From Streptomyces sp. V4I8 (GTDB taxonomy: Bacteria > Actinomycetota > Actinomycetes > Streptomycetales > Streptomycetaceae), in NCBI RefSeq assembly GCF_041261225.1, contig NZ_JBGCCN010000002.1:124001-188000 (forward strand): a DNA stretch of 64,000 bases, given 5' to 3'. The position numbers and the translations under genes were made by a program. Shown piece by piece: positions 27,212 through 36,039 of this stretch. Under the pieces are notes generated by a model that did not search any database, was not told where the DNA came from, and saw nothing but the letters and a program-made list of their open reading frames with translations. Position 1 is the stretch's first letter. Each line of letters opens with the position of its first letter.

Positions 27212-29893
27212 GTGGACGTGACAGGCCGGGATCTCAGGGCCCTGTTCAGTACGAACGACCGCAGCGTGCAGGCTGACGAGGCCTTCACCAACCGCTCCTC
27301 ACAGTGGGAGACCGCGGCGACCGCGCTCACCGAGCACCTCCAGCACCTCAGCGCACCCGGCTTCGACCCCGAGGACCTCGAGGCGCCCCGCAACCACGTC
27401 CTCGTCTTCCACGGAGTGGGCGGCATCGGCAAGACAACCCTTTCCCGGATGCTGGAGGCGGCCCTCACCGACGCCGGACGCAGGCCCTCCCAGTGGGGTG
27501 AGCCTGGCTGGCCGGCCGACCGGATCCTCCCCGTACGCATCGACCTCGCCCGCTCCGCCGGCACCGACTTCGAGCAGATCGTGCTGACCATCCGGGCCGC
27601 CCTCACCCGGATCGGCCGCCCCTTGCCCGCCTTCGACCTGGCCCTGCGCCGCTACTGGGAGGCCAACCACCCCGGCGAACCGCTGGAGGAGTACCTGCGC
27701 CGCGCAGGGCTCGGCTCCCGGTTCGGCCAAGCCCTGCCACAGCAGATGCAGTCCGCGCTCGCCGACGTCGCCCAGGCACTCATGCTGCCCGGCACCATCG
27801 GCTCGGCCGTCGGCGCCCTCACTGGCGCCCTGATCGGCGCGCTGCGCGAACGCCGCCAGACCGTACGGGCCCTGGCCGGGTGCGAACGGCTGGCGGACCT
27901 GCTGGAGGCCGAACCCGACCTGGACGCCCTGTCCTTCTACCCGCACCTGCTCGCATGGGAGCTCGCCCAACTCCCCGAGGGCAAACGTGTGGTGCCGGTC
28001 GTCCTGCTCGACACATTCGAGGACATCGGCGACCGCACCCGCCGCGACCTGGAGCGGCTCATCCAGCGCACCGTGTGGCTGCTGCCCAACGCCTTCTGGG
28101 TCATCACCGGCCGCTCCCGCCTGCAGTGGGCCGACCCCGCCCTGCAGGGCCAGCTCGACTACACCGGCCCCGCCGCCTGGCCCGGCCTCGCCCACACCGC
28201 CGCGCCAGCCACCCGCACTCCCGCCCGGGCCAGCGTACGGCAGGTGCTGATCGGCGACTTCTCCCCCGAGGACTGCGACGACTACCTCGCCCGCCGCCTC
28301 ACCCGCGACGGCCAGCCCCTCATCTGCGAGCCGATGCGGCAGGTCATCACCGCCCGCTCGCACGGCCTGCCCCTCTACCTCGAGCTGTCCGTCGCCCGCT
28401 TCCTCGAGCTGAGCCGCAGCGGCCGCACCCCAGTGCCCGGCGACTTCGACCACGACTTCCCCGCCTTGGTTGCCCGCACCCTGTCCGACCTCACGCCCGA
28501 GGAACGGCACGTCCTGCGATCGGTTAGCCTCCTGGACGCCTTCGACCTGGACCTCGCGACCCGGGCCGCGGGCATGACCCAGCAGGCGCCCGCCCTTCGT
28601 CTGGTGGAGCGGCCCTTCGTCCGGGAGAACCCCTTCAGCCTCTGGCGGTATCACCTCCACGACCTGATCCGCTCCACCATCCGAGGCGCGGACGACGCGA
28701 CGGACGACCGCTGGTCACCCCAGGACTGGGCTCAGGCCGCCCAGCGGGCCTTCGCTGCACTCGGGGAACAGTGGGCCCAAGGCACCGGACCCGGTCGGCT
28801 GCTTCTGGTCGGCTGCCTGCGCCAGGGCCTGGCCATTGCCCGAGATTTCCGTCTCGACCTCGACTGGCTTGCCGATGCAGCCTGGGCCTACATCAGCGAC
28901 TCTGTCTGGGAGCCGCTCGCGCCACCCGCCCGGCAAGGGACGGACGGAGCCTCTCTGCAAACGCCCTCCGACGCCCTGGTCGAAACCCTCAGCTCACTGG
29001 CCCGCCGCCAGCACGAGCACCGCCAGCACACCGCCGACCGGCTCACCGCCGTCATCACCGCCCGCCTGCTCCCCGCCGACCTTCACGACATGGCCGTCTA
29101 CTACCTGGCCAAGGCTCAACGCGACCTCGGACACAGCGACGCCTCCCGCCAAGGCATGCAGCAAGTCATCGACGGCGGCGGCCGCCTCGGCCCCGCTGCA
29201 CGGCGCGGCCTCGCTCACCTGGCCCGCCTCGCCGGCGACTTCCCCACCGCCCTCGAAGTCGCCGAGACGCTCGGGTGGGAGGGCCGGCACCACCGGGTCT
29301 TCGCTGAGGTGTGGTGGGTACAGGGCGACATGGTGCAGGCAGCAGCCGCCTACCAGCTGGGCCGTATCGAAGCGGAACAGCACTCGGTAGCGGGAGAGGC
29401 CGCCACCGCTCAGGCGATGCGCGCCCTCGCCCTCGCCTTCACCGATCCGGACCAGGCCGACAACGAACTCCAGCTCGCAGAACAACTCCTGGCCGGAGTC
29501 AACATCCGTGCCTCCCGTATCAACGCCCAGATCGCCGCCCTCGTACGGGACGCCGGGCAGAGCGGTGACTGGGAAGACCGCGCCGCACTCCTGCGCTCCG
29601 AAATCAGCATCGCTGGACTCGCTTCCGTGGAAACCACCCTCGATCTGGCCGTGTGCTTCCACCACGCCGTACGAGGCTCCCACGACGAACTAGAGGTGGG
29701 CATTGCCCGACTGCGCCGGCTCACCCAATCCGGCAATTACGCCTACTACACCGACATCGCCCACTTCATGGCCGACCTCCCACTGCCTGCCGACCATGCC
29801 CCGCCGCAATGGCTGGGCAGCGAACAGGCCACCCGCGCGCGGTGGCGCGGACTCGTCACCGCCCGGCGCGAGCACCTACGCGCGACCCAGTGA
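27212..29893 (+). CDS. STAND-family NTPase with helical-repeat C-terminus
   Basis: An 893-aa protein. Start GTG at 27212, or GTG at 27218, which has better spacing from GGGGG. Walker A GVGGIGKTT at residues 68-76, Walker B VVLLDTFED at 263-271 and a sensor-like TGRSRLQW at ~299-306 place it in the STAND (NLR-like) P-loop class. Residues ~430-500 look like a winged helix. From ~590 the protein consists of repeated helical hairpins of TPR type (DMAVYYLAKAQRDLGHSDASRQGM, ARRGLAHLARLAGDFPTALEVAE). There is no recognisable effector domain at either end; the first ~60 residues are unassigned. STAND proteins act as signal-dependent switches, including in phage defence and in Streptomyces regulation. 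A PIN toxin-antitoxin pair and an HNH nuclease follow. Confidence 0.8.
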   Translation: MDVTGRDLRALFSTNDRSVQADEAFTNRSSQWETAATALTEHLQHLSAPGFDPEDLEAPRNHVLVFHGVGGIGKTTLSRMLEAALTDAGRRPSQWGEPGWPADRILPVRIDLARSAGTDFEQIVLTIRAALTRIGRPLPAFDLALRRYWEANHPGEPLEEYLRRAGLGSRFGQALPQQMQSALADVAQALMLPGTIGSAVGALTGALIGALRERRQTVRALAGCERLADLLEAEPDLDALSFYPHLLAWELAQLPEGKRVVPVVLLDTFEDIGDRTRRDLERLIQRTVWLLPNAFWVITGRSRLQWADPALQGQLDYTGPAAWPGLAHTAAPATRTPARASVRQVLIGDFSPEDCDDYLARRLTRDGQPLICEPMRQVITARSHGLPLYLELSVARFLELSRSGRTPVPGDFDHDFPALVARTLSDLTPEERHVLRSVSLLDAFDLDLATRAAGMTQQAPALRLVERPFVRENPFSLWRYHLHDLIRSTIRGADDATDDRWSPQDWAQAAQRAFAALGEQWAQGTGPGRLLLVGCLRQGLAIARDFRLDLDWLADAAWAYISDSVWEPLAPPARQGTDGASLQTPSDALVETLSSLARRQHEHRQHTADRLTAVITARLLPADLHDMAVYYLAKAQRDLGHSDASRQGMQQVIDGGGRLGPAARRGLAHLARLAGDFPTALEVAETLGWEGRHHRVFAEVWWVQGDMVQAAAAYQLGRIEAEQHSVAGEAATAQAMRALALAFTDPDQADNELQLAEQLLAGVNIRASRINAQIAALVRDAGQSGDWEDRAALLRSEISIAGLASVETTLDLAVCFHHAVRGSHDELEVGIARLRRLTQSGNYAYYTDIAHFMADLPLPADHAPPQWLGSEQATRARWRGLVTARREHLRATQ

Positions 29894-29945
29894 ACAACGG
29901 CGGCCCCGCCGGATCAGGCGGGGCCGCATGCGTCTGCTGTTGTGG

Positions 29946-30326
29946 TCAGGGAGTGAGGTCCAGTACGCGGACCGGTTCTCCTGCCCACCGGTGCGGGGCG
30001 GTGGTGGCGATGATCGCGCCGTCGGGACGGTCCGGGGCGGGCTGCGCCGTGTAGTGGCTGTGCGCCGCCGCCCACGTGTTCTGCCGCGCTACAACGAGGG
30101 CGGCAGCCAGGTCCAGATCGAGGACGGTGATGCCGGGAAGGGATGCCAGGTGCTCGGCCGTGCCGGGCCGGGCGCGTTCGGCTTCGACTAACGCGCATGC
30201 CGGGGCGTACAGGAACCAGCCCGGTTCGGCGTGGGCGCGGTGGATCAGACGGGAAGCGAGGACGTTGCCCTGGCCGGCTGCGGCCATCGCGGTGTCGTCC
30301 AGGACGATGTGCACGGCGTCGCTCAT
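29946..30326 (-). CDS. PIN-domain toxin of a toxin-antitoxin pair
   Basis: 126 aa, ATG overlapping the antitoxin stop by 4 bases (ATGA). PIN-like acidic residues: Asp in HIVLDDTAM, Glu in CALVEAERAR, Asp in RPDGAIIAT. PIN toxins of this kind are Mg-dependent ribonucleases. The order antitoxin-then-toxin and the tight overlap are typical. Confidence 0.75.
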   Translation of the reverse strand: MSDAVHIVLDDTAMAAAGQGNVLASRLIHRAHAEPGWFLYAPACALVEAERARPGTAEHLASLPGITVLDLDLAAALVVARQNTWAAAHSHYTAQPAPDRPDGAIIATTAPHRWAGEPVRVLDLTP

Positions 30327-30580
30327 CGGCTCGTGACCTGGGCCAGGCGCCGGTCCAGCTCGCTGTCCAGGTCGTGTTCCTCGGCGGCGGTCGGCGCGTA
30401 GCCGTTCCACTCCTTGAGAGCGGCCCGGGCTTTCTCCGCCCGCTCGGCCCGCTCGGCCGGAGTCAGCAGCGTCTCCGCGAGACGGGCGAGATACGCGCGC
30501 AGGGACAGACCCTCAGCAGCAGCTATAGCGGCCAGCCGGTCCTTGGCTTCCTCGGGGATACGGACGTTGGCATCGGACAT
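30323..30580 (-). CDS. Ribbon-helix-helix-type antitoxin
   Basis: 85 aa from an ATG with AAGGAG upstream. The N-terminus ANVRIPEEAKDRLAAIAAAEGLSLRAYLARL fits a ribbon-helix-helix DNA-binding domain. The charged C-terminus (RAERAEKARAALKEW) would wrap the toxin. It probably represses its own operon through the palindrome at 30606-30629. Confidence 0.8.
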   Translation of the reverse strand: MSDANVRIPEEAKDRLAAIAAAEGLSLRAYLARLAETLLTPAERAERAEKARAALKEWNGYAPTAAEEHDLDSELDRRLAQVTSR

Positions 30581-30605
30581 CGTTGTGCTCCTTCCCATCT
30601 CCCTA

Positions 30606-30629
30606 GGGTACGGGTACGTACCCGTACCC
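30606..30629. promoter_or_regulatory. 24-bp perfect palindrome, probable antitoxin operator
   Basis: Perfect dyad centred between 30617 and 30618 (half-site GGGTACGGGTAC), also readable as alternating GTAC repeats. It ends 26 bases upstream of the antitoxin start, where its promoter should be. Confidence 0.75.
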
Positions 30630-30803
30630 GTGTATCTGATAGGGCTGCCCGTCAGCACCGAGCTCGGGCTTCGTGGCGTCCGGCGCATCCCACAAGGAGG
30701 GCGGCAGGGCATTTCGTTTCTCCGGTATGACCTTTCCACTCACACGAGCGGCGCCTCGGGGAAACCGCTGATCACGCCCCTTCGCCGGGGCTATCAACGG
30801 CAC

Positions 30804-31463
30804 ATGATCAGTACTGTCCTGCGCGGTCTCACTGCCGCTGCACTCGCTGTCATGCCCCTCTCGGTCACATCCCCTGCCCATGCTGCGGAGACTCTGCCCC
30901 TGACCGAGGCCGTCGCCCACCTGCCCGTGGCCACCGAGTCTCGCAACGGCTACAGCCGGGACAAGTTCCGCCACTGGAACACCGGCGACGATCCGGCCGA
31001 CGGCTGCAACACCCGCGCCGAAGTTCTCATCCATGAGGCGGTCGACCCGCCCACCGTCGGGCCCGGCTGCCGGCTGACCGGCGGGAGTTGGTGGTCGTAC
31101 TACGACGCCACCGTCGTGACGTCGGCGTCCGGGCTCGACATCGACCACATGGTGCCCCTCGCCGAAGCATGGGACAGTGGCGCATCGGCCTGGACCCCGC
31201 AGCGCCGCGAGGCATACGCCAACGACCAGGGCGCCGACCAGTCACTCGTCGCCGTCACGGCACGCTCCAACCGCAGCAAGGCCGACCAGGACCCCGCCGA
31301 ATGGCTGCCACCCGCCGCCGACGTCCACTGCCGGTACCTCGTCGAGTGGGTGGGCACCAAGCTCCGCTGGGACCTCGCCGTCGACGACACCGAGCTCGCC
31401 GCGCTGGAAGGTGGCGCCTCGGGCTGCCCGGACCAGACGGTGACGTACGAACCCGCCTCCTGA
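30804..31463 (+). CDS. Secreted HNH endonuclease family protein
   Basis: A 219-aa protein with a clear signal peptide (MISTVLRGLTAAALAVMPLS ... AHAAE). The core has the HNH signature seen in GmrSD C-terminal/DUF1524-like nucleases: GLDIDHMVPLAEAWDSGAS, RREAYANDQGADQSLVAV and NRSKADQDPAEWLPP. The mature protein is probably extracellular, and cysteines suggest disulfides. Such proteins are common in Streptomyces, and nutrient scavenging or competition are possible roles. A strong terminator follows. Confidence 0.85.
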   Translation: MISTVLRGLTAAALAVMPLSVTSPAHAAETLPLTEAVAHLPVATESRNGYSRDKFRHWNTGDDPADGCNTRAEVLIHEAVDPPTVGPGCRLTGGSWWSYYDATVVTSASGLDIDHMVPLAEAWDSGASAWTPQRREAYANDQGADQSLVAVTARSNRSKADQDPAEWLPPAADVHCRYLVEWVGTKLRWDLAVDDTELAALEGGASGCPDQTVTYEPAS

Positions 31464-31480
31464 GCGGGCCACCTGAACTG

Positions 31481-31516
31481 CCGGGCCGTGCGCTGGAATC
31501 CCAGCGCACGGCCCGG
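31481..31516 (+). terminator. Terminator after the HNH gene
   Basis: Perfect 16-bp stem (31481-31496 with 31501-31516) and 4-base loop, 18 bases after the stop codon. Confidence 0.85.
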
Positions 31517-31945
31517 ATGTCTACCATCGTCACCCCAATGGTGTTGAGCAAAGTAGATGCCGCCACTGACAGTCCGCCCCGACCTACGCACTCACTCCGT
31601 ACACCGGACCGGCATAAGAGACGGCCGTGTGACCACGCGAATTGCCCGGCGGTCTCCGGACGGCGAAACAAGCAGGTCAGCGAGGCGCGGGCAAAGCCAA
31701 AGGTGAGGACCACCGTGGTTCACGTCCTCATACTGCCGCGGGCAGCGGCATCTGGTCCCACGTGCGGCCTTCCAGCTTGCGGCCGCTGGCCTTCGGCGTA
31801 CGGCCCCACTGCTCCGTTGACTGCGGATAGAGTCCAACCCCGTATGCACTATCCCGGCATCGCCGTTCTGGAAGCAAATGACCACGCTCGCCCCGGCCTT
31901 GAGGGAAGGTCGGCTCGATTCCACCTACACCACTAGGGGAGAAGC
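31517..31945. other. Non-coding stretch leading to a truncated gene
   Basis: No supported gene over ~430 bases. A TTGACT at 31817-31822 with CCGTAT 17 bases later is a possible promoter for the gene start at 31946. A T-arm-like GGCTCGATTCC near 31,910 is not part of a foldable tRNA. Confidence 0.35.
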
Positions 31946-31964
31946 ATGCGCACCAAGATTGCCG
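31946..31964 (+). pseudogene. First codons of a gene cut by IS66 copy 3
   Basis: GGGGAGAAGC-ATG followed by codons for RTKIA, then the IS66 end. The strong ribosome site suggests a real gene start. The frame stops 18 codons later inside IS66, and the rest of the gene is not on the other side. Confidence 0.45.
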
Positions 31965-32157
31965 GTGACTGGATAGGTGTCTCGGTCCGGAGGCGTGCGT
32001 GATTGCCGGTTGGCGGGACCGGTGATCAGCCGAGGGCGGGCATCCAGGGGCTTCTCGACGACGGCCGAACGCTGACCCTCTGACGGCGTATCAAAACTGA
32101 CCCTCTTGGTGATCTTCGTCTGACTCTGGCCTTGTTGATCAAGGTCAGGAGGAAGAG

Positions 32158-33414
32158 GTGATCCTTGTGGAGGACTGGGCAGAGATCCGTCGGTTGCACC
32201 GGGCCGAGCAGATGCCGATCAGGGCGATCGCCCGCCATCTGGGCATTTCGAAGAACACGGTGAAGCGGGCGCTGGCGCACGACCGGCCGCCGAAGTACGA
32301 GAGGCCGGCCAAGGGCTCGGTGGTGGACGCGGTCGAGGTGCAGATCCGCGAGCTGCTGCGGGAGACGCCGACGATGCCCGCGACGGTGATCGCCGAGCGG
32401 ATCGGCTGGGACCGCGGGATGACCGTGCTCAAGGAGCGGGTCCGCGACCTGCGTCCCGCCTATATCCCGGTGGACCCGGTGTCGCGGACGACGTATCGGC
32501 CGGGTGAGCTGGCCCAGTGCGACCTGTGGTTCCCCGACGCGGAGATCCCGCTCGGCTACGGGCAGACCGGGCAGCCGCCGGTGCTGGTGATGGTGTCCGG
32601 CTACTCGCGGATGATCGCCGCGAGGATGCTGCCCTCGCGGCGGACCGGGGACCTGATCGACGGGCACTGGCGGCTGCTGTCCGCCTGGGGCGCCGTCCCG
32701 AAGATGCTGGTCTGGGACAACGAGTCCGGGATCGGCCGCGGGAAGGTGACCGGCGAGTTCGCCGCGTTCGCGGGCCTGCTCTCCACCAGGATCTACCTCT
32801 GCCGCCCCCGCGATCCAGAAACGAAAGGGCTGGTGGAGCGGGCCAATGGTTACCTGGAGACCAGCTTCCTGCCGGGCCGTCACTTCTCCGGCCCCAACGA
32901 CTTCAACGCCCAGCTGGGCGAGTGGCTGAAGGTCGCCAACCGGCGCCGGCACCGCGCTCTGCAGGCCCGTCCGAGCGAGCGGTGGGAGGCGGACAAGTCC
33001 GGGATGATCGCGCTGCCGCCGGTCGACCCGCCGTCCTGGTGGCGTTTCTCCATCCGGCTCGGCCGCGACCACTACGTCCGCATCGACACCAACGACTACT
33101 CCGTCGACCCCGCCGCGATCGGGAGGACGGTGACGGTGCTCTGTGACAACGATGAGGTCATCGTCCTGGCCACCGGCGGGGAGATCGTCGCCCAGCACCC
33201 CAGGTGCTGGGCGAAGCACCAGACCCTCACCGACCCCCAACACGCCGCCACCGGCACCCGGATGCGTCAGGGAGTGCACCGTCAGCAGGCAGCCCGCCAG
33301 AGCCGGCTGGCTGCTTCGTCCGGCCCGATGGTCGAGGTCGAACAGCGCGAACTGGACACCTATGACCGACTGTTCACCGTCATCGACGGCGGCGGCGACA
33401 AGGAGGCGAGCTGA
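32158..33414 (+). CDS. istA: IS21 transposase
   Basis: 418 aa from a GTG after GGAGGAAGAG. An N-terminal helix-turn-helix (MPIRAIARHLGISKNTVKRAL) precedes an rve integrase core with Asp in LAQCDLWFPD, Asp in MLVWDNESGIG and Glu in TKGLVERANGYLE. The stop codon directly abuts the istB ATG. Confidence 0.95.
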   Translation: MILVEDWAEIRRLHRAEQMPIRAIARHLGISKNTVKRALAHDRPPKYERPAKGSVVDAVEVQIRELLRETPTMPATVIAERIGWDRGMTVLKERVRDLRPAYIPVDPVSRTTYRPGELAQCDLWFPDAEIPLGYGQTGQPPVLVMVSGYSRMIAARMLPSRRTGDLIDGHWRLLSAWGAVPKMLVWDNESGIGRGKVTGEFAAFAGLLSTRIYLCRPRDPETKGLVERANGYLETSFLPGRHFSGPNDFNAQLGEWLKVANRRRHRALQARPSERWEADKSGMIALPPVDPPSWWRFSIRLGRDHYVRIDTNDYSVDPAAIGRTVTVLCDNDEVIVLATGGEIVAQHPRCWAKHQTLTDPQHAATGTRMRQGVHRQQAARQSRLAASSGPMVEVEQRELDTYDRLFTVIDGGGDKEAS

Positions 33415-34296
33415 ATGCCCCGCCCCGCGACAGCCTCCGGCGACGACGAAGGCGAGGAAGAGCCCGGCGCCGTCGAGAAGACCACCACCGCCAGGACGGC
33501 AGCGGCGGCATCCTCCCGTCGGACGGGCCGGCAGACCTTGACTGACCTGGCTTTCCTCGCCCGCGCGATGAAGGCCCCGGCCCTGCTGGACGCCGCCGAA
33601 CGGCTGGCCGAACGCGCCCGCAAGGAGTCCTGGACGCACGCCGAATACCTCGTCGCCGTGCTCCAGCGCGAGGTGAGCGCCCGCGAATCGCACGGCGGCG
33701 AGGCCCGCGTCCGCGCGGCGAGGTTCCCCGCCGTCAAAACGGTCGAGGAACTCGACGTCACCCATCTGCGCGGGATAACGCGCCAACAGCTCGCGCATCT
33801 GGGTACGTTGGACTTCATCGCCGGGAAGGAGAACGCCGTTTTCCTGGGTCCGCCCGGGACCGGAAAGACACACCTGGCGATCGGGCTCGCGGTCAGAGCC
33901 TGCCAGGCCGGACACCGCGTCGCCTTCGCGACCGCCTCCGAGTGGGTCGACCGGCTCGCCGCCGCCCACGCAGCCGGCCGTCTGGCCGACGAGCTCACCA
34001 GACTGGGCCGCTACCCGCTGATCGTGGTGGACGAGGTCGGCTACATCCCCTTCGAGGCCGAAGCCGCGAACCTGTTCTTCCAGCTCATCTCGAACAGATA
34101 CGAACGCGCGTCCGTGATCGTCACCAGCAACAAGCCCTTCGGACGCTGGGGAGAGGTCTTCGGCGACGAGACCGTGGCCGCCGCCATGATCGACCGCCTC
34201 GTCCACCACGCCGAGGTCCACTCGTTCAAGGGCGATTCGTATCGCATGCGCGGCCGCGAACTCGGACGCATCCCCACCGACAACCAAGACGACTGA
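33415..34296 (+). CDS. istB: IS21 helper ATPase
   Basis: 293-aa DnaC/AAA-like protein that assembles with IstA for target capture. Walker A LGPPGTGKTHLA and Walker B LIVVDEVGYIPFE are intact, and SNKPFGRWGEVFGDE is typical of IstB. It has a longer acidic N-terminus than usual (GDDEGEEEPGAVEK). Confidence 0.95.
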   Translation: MPRPATASGDDEGEEEPGAVEKTTTARTAAAASSRRTGRQTLTDLAFLARAMKAPALLDAAERLAERARKESWTHAEYLVAVLQREVSARESHGGEARVRAARFPAVKTVEELDVTHLRGITRQQLAHLGTLDFIAGKENAVFLGPPGTGKTHLAIGLAVRACQAGHRVAFATASEWVDRLAAAHAAGRLADELTRLGRYPLIVVDEVGYIPFEAEAANLFFQLISNRYERASVIVTSNKPFGRWGEVFGDETVAAAMIDRLVHHAEVHSFKGDSYRMRGRELGRIPTDNQDD

Positions 34297-34375
34297 ACAC
34301 ACGCAACAGAAGACACCTGGGTCACTATTCACCCGCCCAAACTGGGTCACGGTTCACCCGCCGCCGACAGGGGCT

Positions 34376-35782
34376 GCCGCGCATGGCCTGGATGAGGACG
34401 TCGAGCATGGGCTGCTCGTGTCGGGTGGCGGTGGCCAGGTAGGTGCGGATCGCGGCGAAGTCCTGCGCGCCGTGCAGCGTGCGCAGGCAGCCGGAGACCT
34501 TGATCCGCAGCTTGGCCATCCTGATCGTCTGTTCGGCTGGGTTGTTGTCGAACGGCAGTGTGAGGTCGTGGACCCAGCGCAGGTAGTCGTTCCAGCGCTT
34601 CGTCAGCCGTCTGAACAGGGCGTGGTACTTCGCCTCGGTCTTCGAGCTGCGGGTGGCGGTCGCCTTCAGCCCGTCGGCCACCGCCTGGGCCAGCGCCCCA
34701 AGCTCACCGTCCTTCACGGACACGGCGATCGCGTCGAGCCCGTCCGCTCGGGCCTCTTCCGCGGCCTTCTTCAGGGCCAGCACGGCGTCGATGGCGCGGT
34801 AGGCCGCGCACCGGGCCTTCTCGCTGCCCCGCTCGGTGACCGCGACCAGTTCGCGTAGTACGTGTGCCGAGCACAAGGCGTGTTCGGCCTGCGGGTAGGA
34901 GTCGTAGGGCGCCCAGGCGTCGTGCATGGCGATGCCGGTGAAGCCGGGCAGTATCCCGGCCGCGTCGATGCCTTCGCGACCGCGGCGGCGGTGCACCGAC
35001 AGGTGTACGAACTGGCCGCTGGAGGCGGAGTGCAGCCAGTGCAGGCACCCGGCGGTGCGGAACCCCGTCTCGTCGAAGAACGCCACCGCCGCGCCGGCGA
35101 CCTTCCCGGCCACGAGACGGCCGAAGGCATCCAGCCGGCTCGCGCAAGTGCGTACCCACGAGGCCACCGTGCCCGGCGCGACGGACGCGTCGAAGAGGTC
35201 TGCCAGGGCGGTGGCGGTGCGGTCCTTGGACAGGAACTGGCCGTGCATCAGGTAGACGCCGGCGGCCGCGAGACCAGGACCGTACTGCACCGGGGCCCGC
35301 ACGCCCTCGGGACCGGAGGCCTTCTCGCTCCGCCCGCACGCGCACCGGCAGGTCAGGACCTGATGCTCGGTGACCTCCAGGCCGATACGTTCGGGCAGGT
35401 CGAAGACCTGACGCCGCTCGATACCGGCCACGACGGCCCCGGCCAGGTCCGCACCGCAGCCGGCGCAAGGGCCGTGGGGCCGGTGCTCGACCCGGTGGTC
35501 GGGGTCCGCGACCTGCCGCAGCGTGATGCCCTTCTGGCCTTTCGGGCGGCCCGGCCCCCGCCCGGACTTCCCACGCAGAGACTTCGGAGCCGGTTTCGCC
35601 AGTCCGTCCGAAGACGGCGGCCTGGAAGAGTTCGCCGAGTTCTTCCCCAGCCGGGCCGTCAGGTCCACGACCTGACCCTCCAGTACCACGATCCGTTCCC
35701 GCGCCGCGGCGAGTTCCTCACGCAACTGCACCACCAGAACAGCGAGTTCCTCATAAGAAGGCGGCACAGCAGCATCAGACAC
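34376..35782 (-). pseudogene. IS66-family transposase, copy 3, C-terminus displaced
   Basis: Same as the other copies (YGPGL variant) up to MRGSP. The last codons (WMPALG) lie at 32026-32052 on the far side of the IS21 element, and the present frame runs on for 13 codons into IS21 sequence. Function may survive, because only about six residues are changed. Confidence 0.8.
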
Positions 35783-35850
35783 GAGACAGATGATCACCGA
35801 TCCAACTGACAAGATTCAACTCATCCCGCCAGGAGCACCTATCCAGTTAC

Positions 35851-35898
35851 CTTCTTCCTACGTTCGTAGGTGCCAACCGAAACGCCCGTAGGAAGAAG
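35851..35898. promoter_or_regulatory. Inverted repeats upstream of a truncated gene
   Basis: CTTCTTCCTACG at 35851-35862 pairs perfectly with 35887-35898. Inside it, CCTACG-TT-CGTAGG forms a smaller dyad. The spacing just before a GTG start suggests an operator or attenuator. It directly abuts the IS66 end. Confidence 0.45.
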
Positions 35899-35904
35899 AA
35901 CGCC

Positions 35905-36039
35905 GTGGAACGGTACGACACGCCGCCGAGTGCTGACGACTTTGAGGCGGCGGCGAATTTATTCAGCATGCTCGTGACGGAGCTGGAGGGTTATTCACGG
36001 GCTTGGTTTCTTGATCAGCAAGACGGCCCTGCTCGGTAG
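35905..36039 (+). pseudogene. N-terminal fragment of unknown gene, cut by IS5-like copy 2
   Basis: GTG start after GGAAGAAG. About 27 native codons (ERYDTPPSADDFEAAANLF...) precede the IS5-like end at 35985, then a TAG is met at 36037. The remainder of the gene is not in the window. Confidence 0.5.

Larger units (their letters stand above)
32053..34367 (+). mobile_element. IS21-family element, complete
   Basis: 2,315 bp. Terminal repeats resemble TCGACGACGG/TCGGCGGCGG, followed by multiple internal GTGACCC/CTGACCC repeats typical of IS21. An 8-bp duplication CAGGGGCT flanks it (32045-32052 and 34368-34375). It carries istA and istB and is inserted in IS66 copy 3. Confidence 0.9.
31965..35850 (-). 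mobile_element. IS66-family element, copy 3, interrupted by IS21
   Basis: The ends match the other copies. An IS21-family element sits 80 bp from the GTGAC end. The outer flanks (GATTGCCG and CTTCTTCC) are not duplicates, so like copies 2 and 4 it was probably rearranged after insertion. Confidence 0.9.

Noticed and set aside
31895-31935. T-arm-like sequence GGCTCGATTCC followed by an ACCA, suggesting a tRNA 3' end or attachment site
   Set aside because: No D-arm, anticodon arm or acceptor pairing could be made with the preceding bases, and the T-stem has mismatches.
32026-34350. A 774-codon minus-strand frame across the IS21 element
   Set aside because: Antisense to istA and istB, which have intact motifs and starts.
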